Origin: Letharia columbiana
Lineage: Eukaryota > Ascomycota > Lecanoromycetes > Lecanorales > Parmeliaceae
Assembly (NCBI RefSeq): GCF_014066305.1
Contig: NW_023501053.1
Coordinates: forward strand, 452,501 to 516,500
Reading direction: 5' to 3'
DNA length: 64,000 nt
The first letter of the stretch is position 1. The number at the start of each line of letters is the position of its first letter. The position numbers were made by a program, and so were the translations under genes. The notes beneath the pieces are model-generated. The model was not told the origin of the DNA. It saw only the letters and a list, made by a program, of their open reading frames with translations, and made no database searches. Of the stretch, positions 1 to 9,081 are shown piece after piece.

Positions 1-996
1 AATAGTAGTACGTACTAGTTAATAGTACTATAATTCGATATTAAACTTCGTAAAATAAGAGACTTAATATATTTATATAAATTATACTAAAGTCTTAACT
101 ATAGTCTATAGCTATAATCTTAATAGATTTTTCTTTCTTTATTAAAATATATCGTCATTTATAATTATTACTTTAAATTTTATAATAATACTTATTATTA
201 ATAATAAAGATAGAATCTTTATTAAGCTCTTTAAGAAGAATAATATAAAGATTTATTCTTTTATACTCGTTAAAATAGTTTAATTATAACTTCTTTAACT
301 TTATTTTATACTTAATTCTCTTTATAATATAATTATTCTCTACTTCGTATATATATTAAAGAGTTACTCTTATAAGTAAGAATCTAGAGATTAATAACTA
401 TAATCTATCTTTATCTTATTTCTATTTTTTATTAACTCTAGAAATTCTAATATTCTCTTAATTAATAGTCTTTTAATAAGAGTTATATAAATACTTAAGT
501 ATAGTTTAATATATTATTTTTAAGAGATTTAATTAGTCTTCTATTCGGGTAAAGACTCTAATATAATTTTCGTTATCGAGATATATTAAAATATTATTAA
601 AATCTTTATTCTTAGCTCTAATAATTACTTTTCGCATAATAGCAATTACGATAAAGACTTTTATATTTATTTTTCGCTCGATTTCTTTAAATTCTTTAAA
701 GATATAGTAATTTATAAATAGTTATAGCTATTTTAAGAGCGTAACTAATCTTAATACTATATAAAGTTATAAAATAATAATATATATAATAGTTATAGTA
801 AAAAAAAAATAAAAAATAGAGCTATTTACGAAGAGCGAGTATTAAAACGCTAAAATTTTAATTAGATAACTTACTTTTAAATAATACGAGTATATATTAA
901 TATAATATAAAAGATATTAATTAATCTATATAGTCTATAGATATATATATATATATATAAAGAGAGACGCGCTAAGATCTAATTAGAAAGGTAAAT
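1..996. other. RIP-mutated AT-rich DNA, no gene recognised
   Basis: This stretch is A+T-rich, with CA and TG almost absent and stop codons in all frames. CG and CT dinucleotides remain, as expected after RIP. It is probably the interior of the transposon whose right end lies at 997-1464, because it runs into that end without a visible boundary. I could not align it to the other family A interiors by eye, so its identity is open. A short TA run sits near 940-960. Confidence 0.6.
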
Positions 997-1464
997 TAAT
1001 ATATATAAAAGAATAAGATAGAGCTAAATTAGAAAACCTTGAATTTATATATATAGCTAATTATAAATTTAGGGTTATTACGCCTTTTAACTAGATCGGC
1101 TAAGTTATCGCGGGTAAATAAATTAGTATCCGCAACTCATTAAAATCTCGCTCTCCCGCGCCTTCTTATTAAAAATTAGATATACGTTATTAACATATAG
1201 AATAACTTTTTTATTTTCTATTAAAATTTTGAGATTTTTTTTTAAATTATAGAACGAAATGTGGGCTTTTAGATAAAAAAATAATTTTTAAATTTAGTCT
1301 TATAATTATTAAAGCGCAAGGAATTCAAATATCGCTTATTAAAGTTCGCTCGACAGCCGGACAGCCCGCTCACCAAAGTTCGCTCATCAAAGATCGCTCA
1401 CCTATTTACTCGATAGCCCTGATCAAAAAAATGATTATGAATTTAATTTATAGGCCTTTACTCG
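997..1464 (+). mobile_element. Right end of family A (Tc1/mariner-like) DNA transposon
   Basis: The segment matches the last ~600 bp of the copy ending at 9809 and of the copy ending at 63443, all in the same orientation. Shared landmarks are the block around 1050-1140, a stretch containing TTCGCTCGACAG, and the terminus CCTTTACTCG. The subterminal part carries repeated GCTCA/TTCGCTC motifs (for example 1343-1395) that are the reverse complement of those at 6730-6790. It is less RIP-mutated than the other copies because several CA/TG remain (CACCAAAGTTCG near 1371). The left end lies outside the window. Here the terminus is followed by TCGAG rather than the TA seen at other copies. Confidence 0.75.
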
Positions 1465-1707
1465 TCGAGTATAAAGAATTAATTCGTAATAAAATCTCTA
1501 TCTCTACTTTTAATTATTTAATAACTTTTTTCTTTAATTATAGATCGTAATTTACGCTTTTCGAATATTTATAAATCTTAAAATTTAGTCTTATAATTCT
1601 TTAAAAGTAACGAATTCAAATATCGCTTATTAAAGATCGCTTATTAAATTTACTCGATAGTTATAATTAAAAAAATAGGCTATAAATTTAATTTATAGGC
1701 TTACTCG
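1465..1707 (+). mobile_element. Second family A right-end fragment, in tandem
   Basis: A second, shorter copy of the same transposon end follows directly. It has the same landmarks (AATTCAAATATCGCTTATT, the TTACTCGATAG block, and the terminal TTACTCG followed by TA at 1708-1709). It lacks the part upstream of the subterminal repeat, so it is either a tandem duplication of the terminus or a truncated element. It ends about 90 bp before the gene island. Confidence 0.7.
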
Positions 1708-1891
1708 TATATACTAATATTTTTAAATATTAAAAGTTTAAAAATTATTATATTTATAAAGATAAGTAATAGTTATAATATAATAATTATCAGATAGAGC
1801 TTGAACTTACAAGTGTATAAGCTGACAAGTGCATGCAGGGTTTGGTGGTATGCCGCGCTCTTGGGCTAGGACCGGAGAGTAGGAATCTACC

Positions 1892-2911
1892 TCATGATGT
1901 CCCTGCCACGCTATGCTCGCTCACCCAAAGCCCCTTGAAGACCTCCAACCCCTCATCCCACCAGCAGAAAAATGGTTGGAACCCCACCTCCCGCCCTCGA
2001 TGATGTTGCGCATGTTTCCGCGCCCCAGCACCCCATCCCCGCGGTAGCACTTTGTCGTAGCTCCATTCCAGATCCATGCCCGAATGTACGTCGACTAGCA
2101 GGTAAACAAATAGTGGCACGAATGCAGTCCGCGTTAATACATGGGCCCCGATGACGTTCAGCGCGAAATTGGCCAGGAGTATCAACGCTAACCGCTCAGC
2201 CACGGAAAGCTGGTTCGTGACCTGTGGGTGCATTTCGCCATGAGTGTGGTGCGGCCGGTGGATGGAGGCGAGGCCAGGGATCCGGTGGAAGGCGATGTGG
2301 ATGAAGAAGAAGAGCGCGTCATAGAGGAAGAATGACGCCACCAGTTCGAAAACAAGACGACGGCTGCTTGGGGGATTTACGGGGATGGCGCGCCACAGCT
2401 GGAGTGGGGAGGAGATTGAGAAATTGTGCAGTGTGGGCCGCAGGAAGGAGGAGCTGATATTCCCGTCTGTCACTAGTGGGCAATAGCCCCCTGTTTGCCT
2501 GATGGCGGCCACAGGGACTCCGGCGTACTTCTTAATAAGTGTGAAGTCCAATGTCAACAGTGGGGCGGCGTAGGTTGCTATTTCACCCATGCGGCGCGAG
2601 GGCCGGCGCATGCGTGGCCGCTTGGGAGGGTTACGGGCGTCGAACTCGGCGCTTTGAGGGCCGCGGACGTCGATGCGCAAATGCGGGTTGTGGACGAATT
2701 TGACGGTGTACATGACTTCGATGAGCAGGTAAAATAAGATGGTTTCCAGCGTCTCGAAGCCGGAGAAGCGGTAAAAGGCGGATTGCGAGAGGAAGTGGTA
2801 AAGAGTCGAGAGGAATGGGGAGTGTAGAGAAGGAAGAAGTATTGCTGTCGCAAACGCGGTTCCTAGGACAAGACGGGGGAGGAATACGGATGTGCGAGGG
2901 TCTGGAGGCAT
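1892..2911 (-). CDS. Fatty acid hydroxylase / sterol desaturase superfamily membrane protein
   Basis: The 339-residue intronless protein has the histidine clusters of the fatty acid hydroxylase superfamily (ERG3, C-4 methyl oxidase, cholesterol 25-hydroxylase type): HIAFH at 205-209, HRPHH at 218-222 and HAQHH at 300-304, plus an extra His in DVHSGMD (276). These ligate a di-iron centre that uses O2 to hydroxylate or desaturate lipids, normally in the ER membrane. Hydrophobic segments lie near 10-30, 55-72, 112-125, 187-208 and 240-273, typical of the family. The start is supported by A at -3 and by a full-length family size. It is divergent from the TLC gene, with 616 bp between the two starts. 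The substrate cannot be inferred: sterol, fatty acid, sphingoid base and meroterpenoid are all possible. Base composition is normal and no RIP is visible. Confidence 0.88.
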   Translation of the reverse strand: MPPDPRTSVFLPRLVLGTAFATAILLPSLHSPFLSTLYHFLSQSAFYRFSGFETLETILFYLLIEVMYTVKFVHNPHLRIDVRGPQSAEFDARNPPKRPRMRRPSRRMGEIATYAAPLLTLDFTLIKKYAGVPVAAIRQTGGYCPLVTDGNISSSFLRPTLHNFSISSPLQLWRAIPVNPPSSRRLVFELVASFFLYDALFFFIHIAFHRIPGLASIHRPHHTHGEMHPQVTNQLSVAERLALILLANFALNVIGAHVLTRTAFVPLFVYLLVDVHSGMDLEWSYDKVLPRGWGAGARKHAQHHRGREVGFQPFFCWWDEGLEVFKGLWVSEHSVAGTS

Positions 2912-3216
2912 GGTCTGATTGGCAGGAAGTAGGCGCAGTCAATTTCAAGAAGTCACAATGGCGGTACCTGGGCTGGCACTGGATTAGAATGAGGGGGAAG
3001 GAGGAATGATGCTACGACGGAGATCCAGTACCATTAGCCGAGGATAGAAGTGTTGGGTTCAACCGTATCGGAGCTGCTACTTGACGGTGACGACATCAAA
3101 GCTATCAGTAGTAACGTACAGCTAATTACAGTGGTGTGTCACTGCCCGCGTACTTTCGCTTCCTGCCGAATGTCGATGAATTCTTTTGCATCGACTTATT
3201 AGACGATGCTTAACGC

Positions 3217-3233
3217 GGGGTCGGCGGGGTCGG
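3217..3233. promoter_or_regulatory. GGGGTCGG direct repeat
   Basis: GGGGTCGG occurs twice, separated by one C. It includes two CGG triplets in the same orientation, the half-site recognised by fungal Zn(II)2Cys6 regulators. A role as binding site is inference; no such regulator is encoded in the window. Confidence 0.35.
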
Positions 3234-3245
3234 AAATAGGCGAGC

Positions 3246-3265
3246 CCGGTGTTGCCAAACACCGG
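3246..3265. promoter_or_regulatory. Palindrome CCGGTGTT-N4-AACACCGG
   Basis: The arms CCGGTGTT (3246-3253) and AACACCGG (3258-3265) are perfect inverted repeats around GCCA. The position in the divergent promoter and the CGG-ending half-sites fit a dimeric transcription factor site. Function is inferred. Confidence 0.45.
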
Positions 3266-3303
3266 TACACCTAGTACGAGTAGAGTAAGTGTATATTCCA
3301 CTG

Positions 3304-3323
3304 TGCTGTCACAAATGACAGCA
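3304..3323. promoter_or_regulatory. Palindrome TGCTGTCA-N4-TGACAGCA
   Basis: The arms TGCTGTCA (3304-3311) and TGACAGCA (3316-3323) are perfect inverted repeats around CAAA. It has the same arm and spacer lengths as the palindrome 39 bp upstream but a different sequence. It could be a dimeric regulator site. Function is inferred. Confidence 0.45.
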
Positions 3324-3527
3324 TAGATAAAGAACCATGATCCGAAGCAGGTGGCATTAGGATATTCTATAAGAAGTCTTAAATTAGTCCTTTAGCAATT
3401 TCTACAGGATTCCTTGTTCCTTGAACGTTGCTCTTATAGCTAGAATTTCGACTATGACAGTACTAGCACTTATGACATTCCCCCACCTCACACCAGCACT
3501 GCTCCCCTTTCCAGTCGAAATCCACGC

Positions 3528-4516
3528 ATGGACACCTCCAGCGGGCCTCTCGCCCTGGCCTCCCAACTACCCTTAGCCGGGTCCCTGACCGTCTACCCTC
3601 TCCTCTTCTTCCTCATCACGCCTCGCACCGCCACGCCTTCTCGCTTCGACAAGTCTCGCGAGGCCATTTCCGCCTTCCACTGCACTCTCGTCACGTGTCT
3701 ATCAACATACGAACTCTGCAGGAGGCGGGACGACTGGTATCCTCGTCCATCTTCTGCTCGCCCCCCCATTCAACTGGAAGATACTCAGCCTGATGCTGGA
3801 CAAGGCGGTGCGTACGACGGCGCAAAGCTAAGAATCATTCAAGCGCGCTCCACTCTTGGCAACAGCATCACTGCGCTCGAGACAGGGTATCTTTTGCAAG
3901 ATGCTGTAATCTTAGTTCTGGCTGCGTGGTTGCGAAGACAGCGAACAGGCGGGAGCACGAAGGCCGTGTTTGACGGTATCAGGTGGCGCGTGCTAGCCTG
4001 GCACCATGTTGGGCTTGCAAGCGCTTTGGGCCTGCTGCAATGGTATATCCTTCGCGGGAGCGAGAAAGGTATCTTGGTAATTACTATGCTCATGATGATG
4101 AATGCTTCGTGAGTTGCCGCTTCTTTTTTGTCGGCTGCCTAGGATGAGGGCTAAAGGAGTTGGATGTCTAAGGAGCGCACGCTAATCTAGAATCTTGAAA
4201 TACCAGAACGCCGGTTGGGACGTTACACTGGTATCTCTATAACTTCCGGCGCTCATGGCGGCTTACCATTCTGGCGGTGAACACTACGTATCTTGCGACG
4301 TATGGTCTTTGTCGAGTTTATCTTGTTTACTGGATTTTACACGTCTTTGGTTTTCACACAGGGCACTCGGCAATAGAAACATTCAGAAGACTACGCTTAC
4401 CCTGTCAAATGGGTACAGGCGCAATAGGAATTACAAACACTATTTGGCTGATCTTGAGTCTGAGGCAATTCAAAAGACGATACCTGACTGGGGAGTCCTG
4501 GAAGAAAGGTCTATGA
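3528..4516 (+). CDS. TLC-domain integral membrane protein (two exons)
   Basis: The coding sequence is join(3528..4108, 4207..4516), 296 residues. Splicing joins exon 1 in phase 2 to a reading frame that stays open to TGA at 4514-4516, giving S194-T-P-V-G across the junction. TLC (TRAM-LAG1-CLN8) hallmarks are present in order: a GYLLQD motif at 120-125, the His pair HH at 159-160, the STPxxxLHW block at 194-202, and about six hydrophobic segments (for example 16-31, 120-134, 157-175, 181-192, 213-240, 263-279). TLC proteins act in the ER or Golgi in ceramide synthesis, lipid sensing or trafficking. This one is short and lacks a Lag1 N-terminal homeobox-like domain, so it resembles the TMEM56/CLN8 branch more than ceramide synthases. 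An insertion-like polar stretch at 70-100 is unusual. Function in the cluster is unknown. Confidence 0.78.
4109..4206 (+). other. Intron of the TLC-domain gene
   Basis: The 98-nt intron begins GTGAGT (4109-4114), has a branch-like GCTAATC at 4181-4187 and ends in CAG at 4204-4206. Removing it joins two open frames into one TLC-like protein. Without splicing the frame stops at 4112. An alternative acceptor at TAG 4188-4190 cannot be excluded, but the distance from the branch site favours 4206. Confidence 0.75.
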
Positions 4517-4616
4517 AACACTCTTGAGCGTCAAGTACAAATCGTGATAGCCTACCAGCCACAAGAGCATCACTCAGAACCTTGGGGTTCCCGGTGCACG
4601 CTACAGCCTATCTGAC

Positions 4617-6080
4617 CTAGCCACGACCACGATGTACAAGAATGCGTATGGCCTCCTTTGGCCTCTGACATGGTAATTGCTTCAAGTCTCTCGCAAAGGC
4701 ATCTACACCAACGCCGCTGTCCCAACCCAACCAGCCTCTAACACCCTCAGCAGCAACGGAGCCCTCAAGCCTGATATCAGCATCTACAATCTTCGTCGCA
4801 ACAGTGCTGATTATATGTCTAATCACGCCTCTTCCAAGACACACTTTTGGTCCGGATCCGCCAAACGCAAAGTTGTCCCTGGTCTCGTTGGCTGAGATAA
4901 ATCTCTCCGGAAGAAATGTATCCGCCAGCTCGTACGCTGCCGGATCTCGCCCCGCGCTCACAAAATAGAGCCATACGTCCCAACCAGCAGGAACCAGTAT
5001 AGGAGGTTGGCCCTCAGGGGCTGCAAGAATGACATCCTGCTGCGCTCGACGCATGATACCGACAACAGGCGGGCTGAGTCTTTCGGTCTCTAACAAGATG
5101 CTGCTCAAAAGGATTTGGCCGTTTTGGGAGCCTTCTTTTCGAACGCGTGACGCCAACGTGGGCTCGCATGGCAGCAGAAAAAGATTGAGCAAGCTCGCGG
5201 TCAAGAGAGACGCCAGCGCTTTGACTGCGATAGAGCTTGTGAATAATATCGCGTTGGACGCTAGTTCATCCTCATCAATCTTACCTTTCTGCAGGAAGGG
5301 ACAGCCCTTGTCTTGTTGAGAGATATGATCTTTTAGTAGCTTTTGAAGTTCGCGCCGCGCCTCTATAGCTTTGGAGCGTGGCGAGCGCCAGAATGGGGTG
5401 TGTATGGACACGGGAAATAGAGAAAATTGGCCCCGCAGGAGCTTCTCTTGCAGGGATTCCACGACGGAGTACTTCTTGTCCGTCAAGCGTAGCTGCAGAA
5501 ATATATATAGGAGCACTCGCCATGACAGATCCTTCATGCTCTCGTAAAGGTCGATTGTGCTTTCTGATGGCCAGCTTTTGATATGATCGTCTACAATCTC
5601 TTGCACCTCTATGGATGTCTCTGCGGGGATGGATGACAGTTGTTCGTCCCACGCTTTCCGCTTCGCAGCATGGTCCGGTGAATCTAATAGGAGTATGTTG
5701 GGAGGGGGGAAGAAGTCTGACATTAATTCATGGTATGCAGGTCGGATTGCAAACGTGTTGGGCCCGATCATCTCCCCCATTGTAATAGCCGTCACTGTCT
5801 TCTGTGGCTCTCCGTTCCCAACCCGCAGGATATCTTCGCAGAGGCGATGAGAAGAGACGACGGCTACGTTACGGTTGAGGATTCTTGCACGAACCACGGT
5901 AGGGATTTGGGAGGCCGTCTCCTCTTTCCCGGCTGCGTTTGATGAATGTAGAGCTGCTGTATTTCGTGCGCGAGTTGAGATGAAGGACTCAGGCGAGGAA
6001 TGAAACGAGAGGCTTTGTGAGAGGGCGGAAATAAGGGAAGAATCGCCCTGGGGAAGTCGCGGGAGCATGTTTTCTGGCAT
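4617..6080 (-). CDS. Cytochrome P450 with atypical I-helix
   Basis: The 487-residue intronless protein has a C-terminal haem-binding loop FGGSGPKVCLG (406-416, Cys414 as thiolate ligand, Lys at the usual Arg), the K-helix ETER (331-334) and FLPERF (389-394). A C-helix-like region with His137 and Trp144 is also present. The I-helix zone (about 276-298) reads FTSSIAVKALASLL, without the usual [A/G]Gx[D/E]T[T/S]. The acid-alcohol pair that delivers protons for O2 activation is therefore missing. This occurs in P450s that rearrange peroxides or use other chemistry, and in some true hydroxylases. No N-terminal membrane anchor is evident: residues 1-60 are Ser-rich. The frame is open for some codons upstream of the ATG, but I see no better start; G is at -3. 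It converges with the TLC gene (100 bp apart). Substrate unknown. Confidence 0.88.
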   Translation of the reverse strand: MPENMLPRLPQGDSSLISALSQSLSFHSSPESFISTRARNTAALHSSNAAGKEETASQIPTVVRARILNRNVAVVSSHRLCEDILRVGNGEPQKTVTAITMGEMIGPNTFAIRPAYHELMSDFFPPPNILLLDSPDHAAKRKAWDEQLSSIPAETSIEVQEIVDDHIKSWPSESTIDLYESMKDLSWRVLLYIFLQLRLTDKKYSVVESLQEKLLRGQFSLFPVSIHTPFWRSPRSKAIEARRELQKLLKDHISQQDKGCPFLQKGKIDEDELASNAILFTSSIAVKALASLLTASLLNLFLLPCEPTLASRVRKEGSQNGQILLSSILLETERLSPPVVGIMRRAQQDVILAAPEGQPPILVPAGWDVWLYFVSAGRDPAAYELADTFLPERFISANETRDNFAFGGSGPKVCLGRGVIRHIISTVATKIVDADIRLEGSVAAEGVRGWLGWDSGVGVDAFARDLKQLPCQRPKEAIRILVHRGRG

Positions 6081-6375
6081 TACTGGAACGAATGAGTCTT
6101 GTAGTGAAGTCTCGTCGGGTGGGGGAGACGACAGGAAATCGATTCCTGCGTTAAGCCCATATTTTGCCGCTACTCAAACGGGAGATCCAGAGGCGATACG
6201 AAGGTTGGGCCAATTACTGTTAGGGTGGTGGCACCAGTGGTATTGTTGTTGTTGATATCTAAAGGCGATCTGGACTCTGGAGAAATATTGCCAATGTAGC
6301 ATCTAGCGCGGAAAAACGGCAGCCACTGTTGGTTTTGACGGCTTATCCGATAAACGCCGAGAGGCAACAAATTAT
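6081..6375. promoter_or_regulatory. P450 upstream region and edge of gene island
   Basis: Non-coding DNA of normal composition precedes the P450 start and includes a short GTTGTTGTTG run near 6244. Composition switches abruptly to RIP-like AT-rich DNA near 6370-6380, so any P450 promoter must lie within about 300 bp. No defined motif was recognised. Confidence 0.5.
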
Positions 6376-6464
6376 TTTCTCCGTATTATTATTTCGATTA
6401 CTATCCTATTATATTAATATAACTAATAAATATTATCTAGATCTATTATATAGAGTCTAGTATA

Positions 6465-6576
6465 TTATTTTTTTTTAAAAAAAATTTTATAAAATTTTTT
6501 TTTAAAAAAAAAAAAAAAAATTTAAAAAAAATTATATTTTTTTAAAAAAAAAAAAAAAAAAAAATATAAAAAAAAT

Positions 6577-6635
<59 letters not shown>

Positions 6636-6650
6636 TTTTTTTTTTTTTAA
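6465..6650. repeat. Extreme poly-A/poly-T low-complexity tract
   Basis: Alternating homopolymer runs of A and T end in a single A run of about 55 followed by about 18 T. There is no codon or repeat structure. It lies between the island edge and the first family A copy. It may be real low-complexity DNA or a consensus artefact at a contig join. Confidence 0.8.
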
Positions 6651-6715
6651 TATTTTAATATTTTAGCGATATTAGTATATACGAGTAAAGGCCTATAAAT
6701 TAAATTCATAAACAT

Positions 6716-7155
6716 TTTTTTTAATCAGGGCTATCGAGTAAATAGGTGAGCGATCTTTGGTGAGCGAACTTTGATAAGCGATATTTGAATTCCTTACGCT
6801 TTAATAATTATAAGACTAAATTTAAGAAAAAGAAAAAAAAATTCGAAAGCATATATTTTATTCTATAATTTAAAAAAAAATTCTTAAAATTATAATAGAA
6901 AATAAAAAAGTTATTCTAAAATCAAATAATGTGTATCTGTTTTTTAATTAGGGCTGTCGGCTGTCGAGCGAACTTTGGTAAGCGAACTTTGATGAGCGAT
7001 ATTTGAATTCCTTGCGCTTTAATAATTATAAGATCAAATTTAGAAATTCTTTTCTTATCTGAAAGCCTACATTTTATTCTACAATTTAAGAAAAAATTCT
7101 CAAAATTTTAATAGAAAATAAAAAAGTTATTCTATGTATTAATAATATATATCTA
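6716..7155. repeat. Two ~220-bp tandem subterminal repeats of family A
   Basis: The block from about 6716 recurs from about 6937. Both contain an AGGGCTATCGAG/AGGGCTGTCG start, two or three GAGCGAACTTTG motifs, ATATTTGAATTCCTT and a GAAAATAAAAAAGTTATTCT end. A third and fourth copy in inverse orientation lie at about 9400-9790. Motif-rich subterminal repeats are typical transposase-binding sites; that role is inferred. Confidence 0.65.
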
Positions 7156-7301
7156 TTTTTTTAATAAGAGAGACATACGGAGAGTAGTATCAAAAGTTCT
7201 ATATATACGCTAAATCTCTTAGCATACTTAGCAAATATTCTAAATATTTTAAATATTCTTAATATTACTACTTTTTACTTAATAGCGATATTAATACTAT
7301 A

Positions 7302-7376
7302 TATATAAGATATATATATATAAAGTATATATATATAAAGTATATATATATAAAGTATATATATATAAAGTATATA
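7302..7376. repeat. TATATATATAAAG minisatellite
   Basis: A unit of about 16 bp (TATATATATATAAAG-like) repeats about five times. A shorter version sits at the corresponding place in the other family A copy (about 60552-60600), so the array belongs to the element. Confidence 0.75.
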
Positions 7377-7529
7377 CGCGTTATAGCGATATTATAATTA
7401 TATATAAAGAGTATATTTATTAAATTATAACGTTAATACTAAATATATTAGTCTATAAGAAAAAAGAGAGAATTTTAAAACTTTATATTATATATAAAGT
7501 TCTTAATATAGCTATAAAAAATAATCCTC

Positions 7530-8500
7530 TCTATATTCTCTATATTAAAATATTTATAGATAAAGCTTAAGCTATTAATTATAATAACGATATCAAATTT
7601 TAGATACTTACTTTAATTAAAGCTAATATTATAATTTAAATTATTACTACTATTACCAAGATCTCCCGCTTTATTATTAATCATCTATAGAAATAAGCCT
7701 ATAATAGAGGATTTAATTTCAATAAGTCTTAAAAATTATTACTATTATATATAAATAATATATCGAGATTTAAATAACTCTTAATTATTATCTCCGAGGT
7801 TAAGAGTATTATTATAGTCGCTATATAAAGAAATTACTATAATTATAAAAAAACCTTATTTATATTAGCTACTAAATAAGGACTCTCGTTAATAACGATT
7901 CTATATATACTCAAATAGAATAATTTTCGACCCTATAAGATTACTAAAAAACTCTCTCTTATAAAAGTTATAATGAAAGCTTGATATTAATTCGCTTTAT
8001 AGTATTAAGACTAGATTATAGAGTACTAAAAGAAGGTAATTTAAAGTAATAAAATTAATATAATCTTAAATTCTCGACGGGGAAAAGTGCGTATATAGCG
8101 GTAATTTAATAAAATCTTTATTAAATCTACTATACGACGTCGTTTCGTAGATACTATAGAGTTTATATTCTAGGGTTATTTCTTATATAATAAAAAGAGA
8201 CTATATTATATTTGAAAAGTCGAAACTATAACTAAAAAGAAAGAATATATCGCGAATCTCGCTTAAATTAATAATACTCTAAAAGCTAAGGTTAAAGAAG
8301 CTTAGGAATTTAAGATTAATATATAATAAATAGGTCTACGAAATCTTTTTAATAAGAAACTCGAGTGGAAGTTTACTATTAAGATTAGAAAAGTTATTAT
8401 TAAAGAAAAGAAGAGGGGAATTAATTAGTATCGCTACCAGAAAAAAGTATATATACTTATATTTCTTATACTTCTCCTTCTTACTAGATATAGATTCTTA
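7530..8500 (+). pseudogene. Decayed family A transposase
   Basis: The region aligns with 60760-61730 of the second copy, and both carry many stops. Around 8060-8250 the plus-strand translation recalls the central part of fungal Tc1-like transposases (a block before the second catalytic Asp followed by a Lys/Arg-rich stretch and a YI motif). Stops and missing residues prevent assigning catalytic positions. Superfamily assignment leans on the TA target and TIRs more than on this frame. Confidence 0.4.
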
Positions 8501-9081
8501 TTTTAAAGCTTCTAAAATTCGCTTAAAAATATAAATAAGAGCGACTTAATATAATAGTTATAAAAGATAAAACCTCGACTTATATATTAAAGTATTAGAA
8601 AGTAGTTTATATATTAATAAATATTATTCGAATAGTCTAATATAATAACTCTCTAAATCTTAATATAATCGAGTCTTATTAATTATAGATAAAGTATTAA
8701 ATTACTTAAAAAGATATATTAAGAACTTATAAAGATATTAAGAAATAATAATTATATTACTAAAATTACGAGCTTATATAAAAGAGGATTTAGAAGTAAA
8801 TAGAGTAAATATCGAGATATATTATAGAGGTTATTTATCTTAAGAGCGATAACGAGTATAGAAAAAGTCGTAAGAGAGATAATATATAGTTCTATAACTT
8901 TATAAAGCGAGTAAATAAGTATATACGTAGTTATATAAAGCATCGTTACTAGAAAAATAAAGCTATTTAAGAAAAAGATTAGATTTATTAAAATGCCAAG
9001 TATATTAAGAGATTTAGCGCATATATAGAACTTTTAATATCACTCTTTATAGAAGAGCGAGATTTTGATAATTATAGACGC

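Larger units (their letters stand above)
2912..3527. promoter_or_regulatory. Bidirectional promoter between hydroxylase and TLC genes
   Basis: The region separates two divergent start codons and has normal base composition. It contains CCAAT on the minus strand (ATTGG at 2918-2922, only 7 nt before the hydroxylase ATG). It also contains a direct repeat (3217-3233) and two 8-bp-arm palindromes (3246-3265 and 3304-3323). No clear TATA box in the usual position was picked out for either gene. Shared regulation of the two genes is an inference from the layout. Confidence 0.6.

Noticed and set aside
1972..3009. Plus-strand and other-frame open reading frames across the hydroxylase gene
   Set aside because: They overlap the hydroxylase on the opposite strand or in shifted frames and show no recognisable family features. 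The minus-strand frame with three His boxes is clearly the gene.
4255..4527. Separate small gene downstream of the TLC exon 1
   Set aside because: The frame at 4277-4516 is the second exon of the TLC gene; splice sites and phase join it. The 4255 frame is its shadow.
4677..5942. Plus-strand frames within the P450 region
   Set aside because: All lie antisense to the P450 and lack any recognisable feature.
6067..6370. Small frames upstream of the P450 on both strands
   Set aside because: Short, mutually overlapping, in promoter DNA, no domain features.
7302..7376. CRISPR array
   Set aside because: It is a simple AT minisatellite without unique spacers, in a eukaryotic context.
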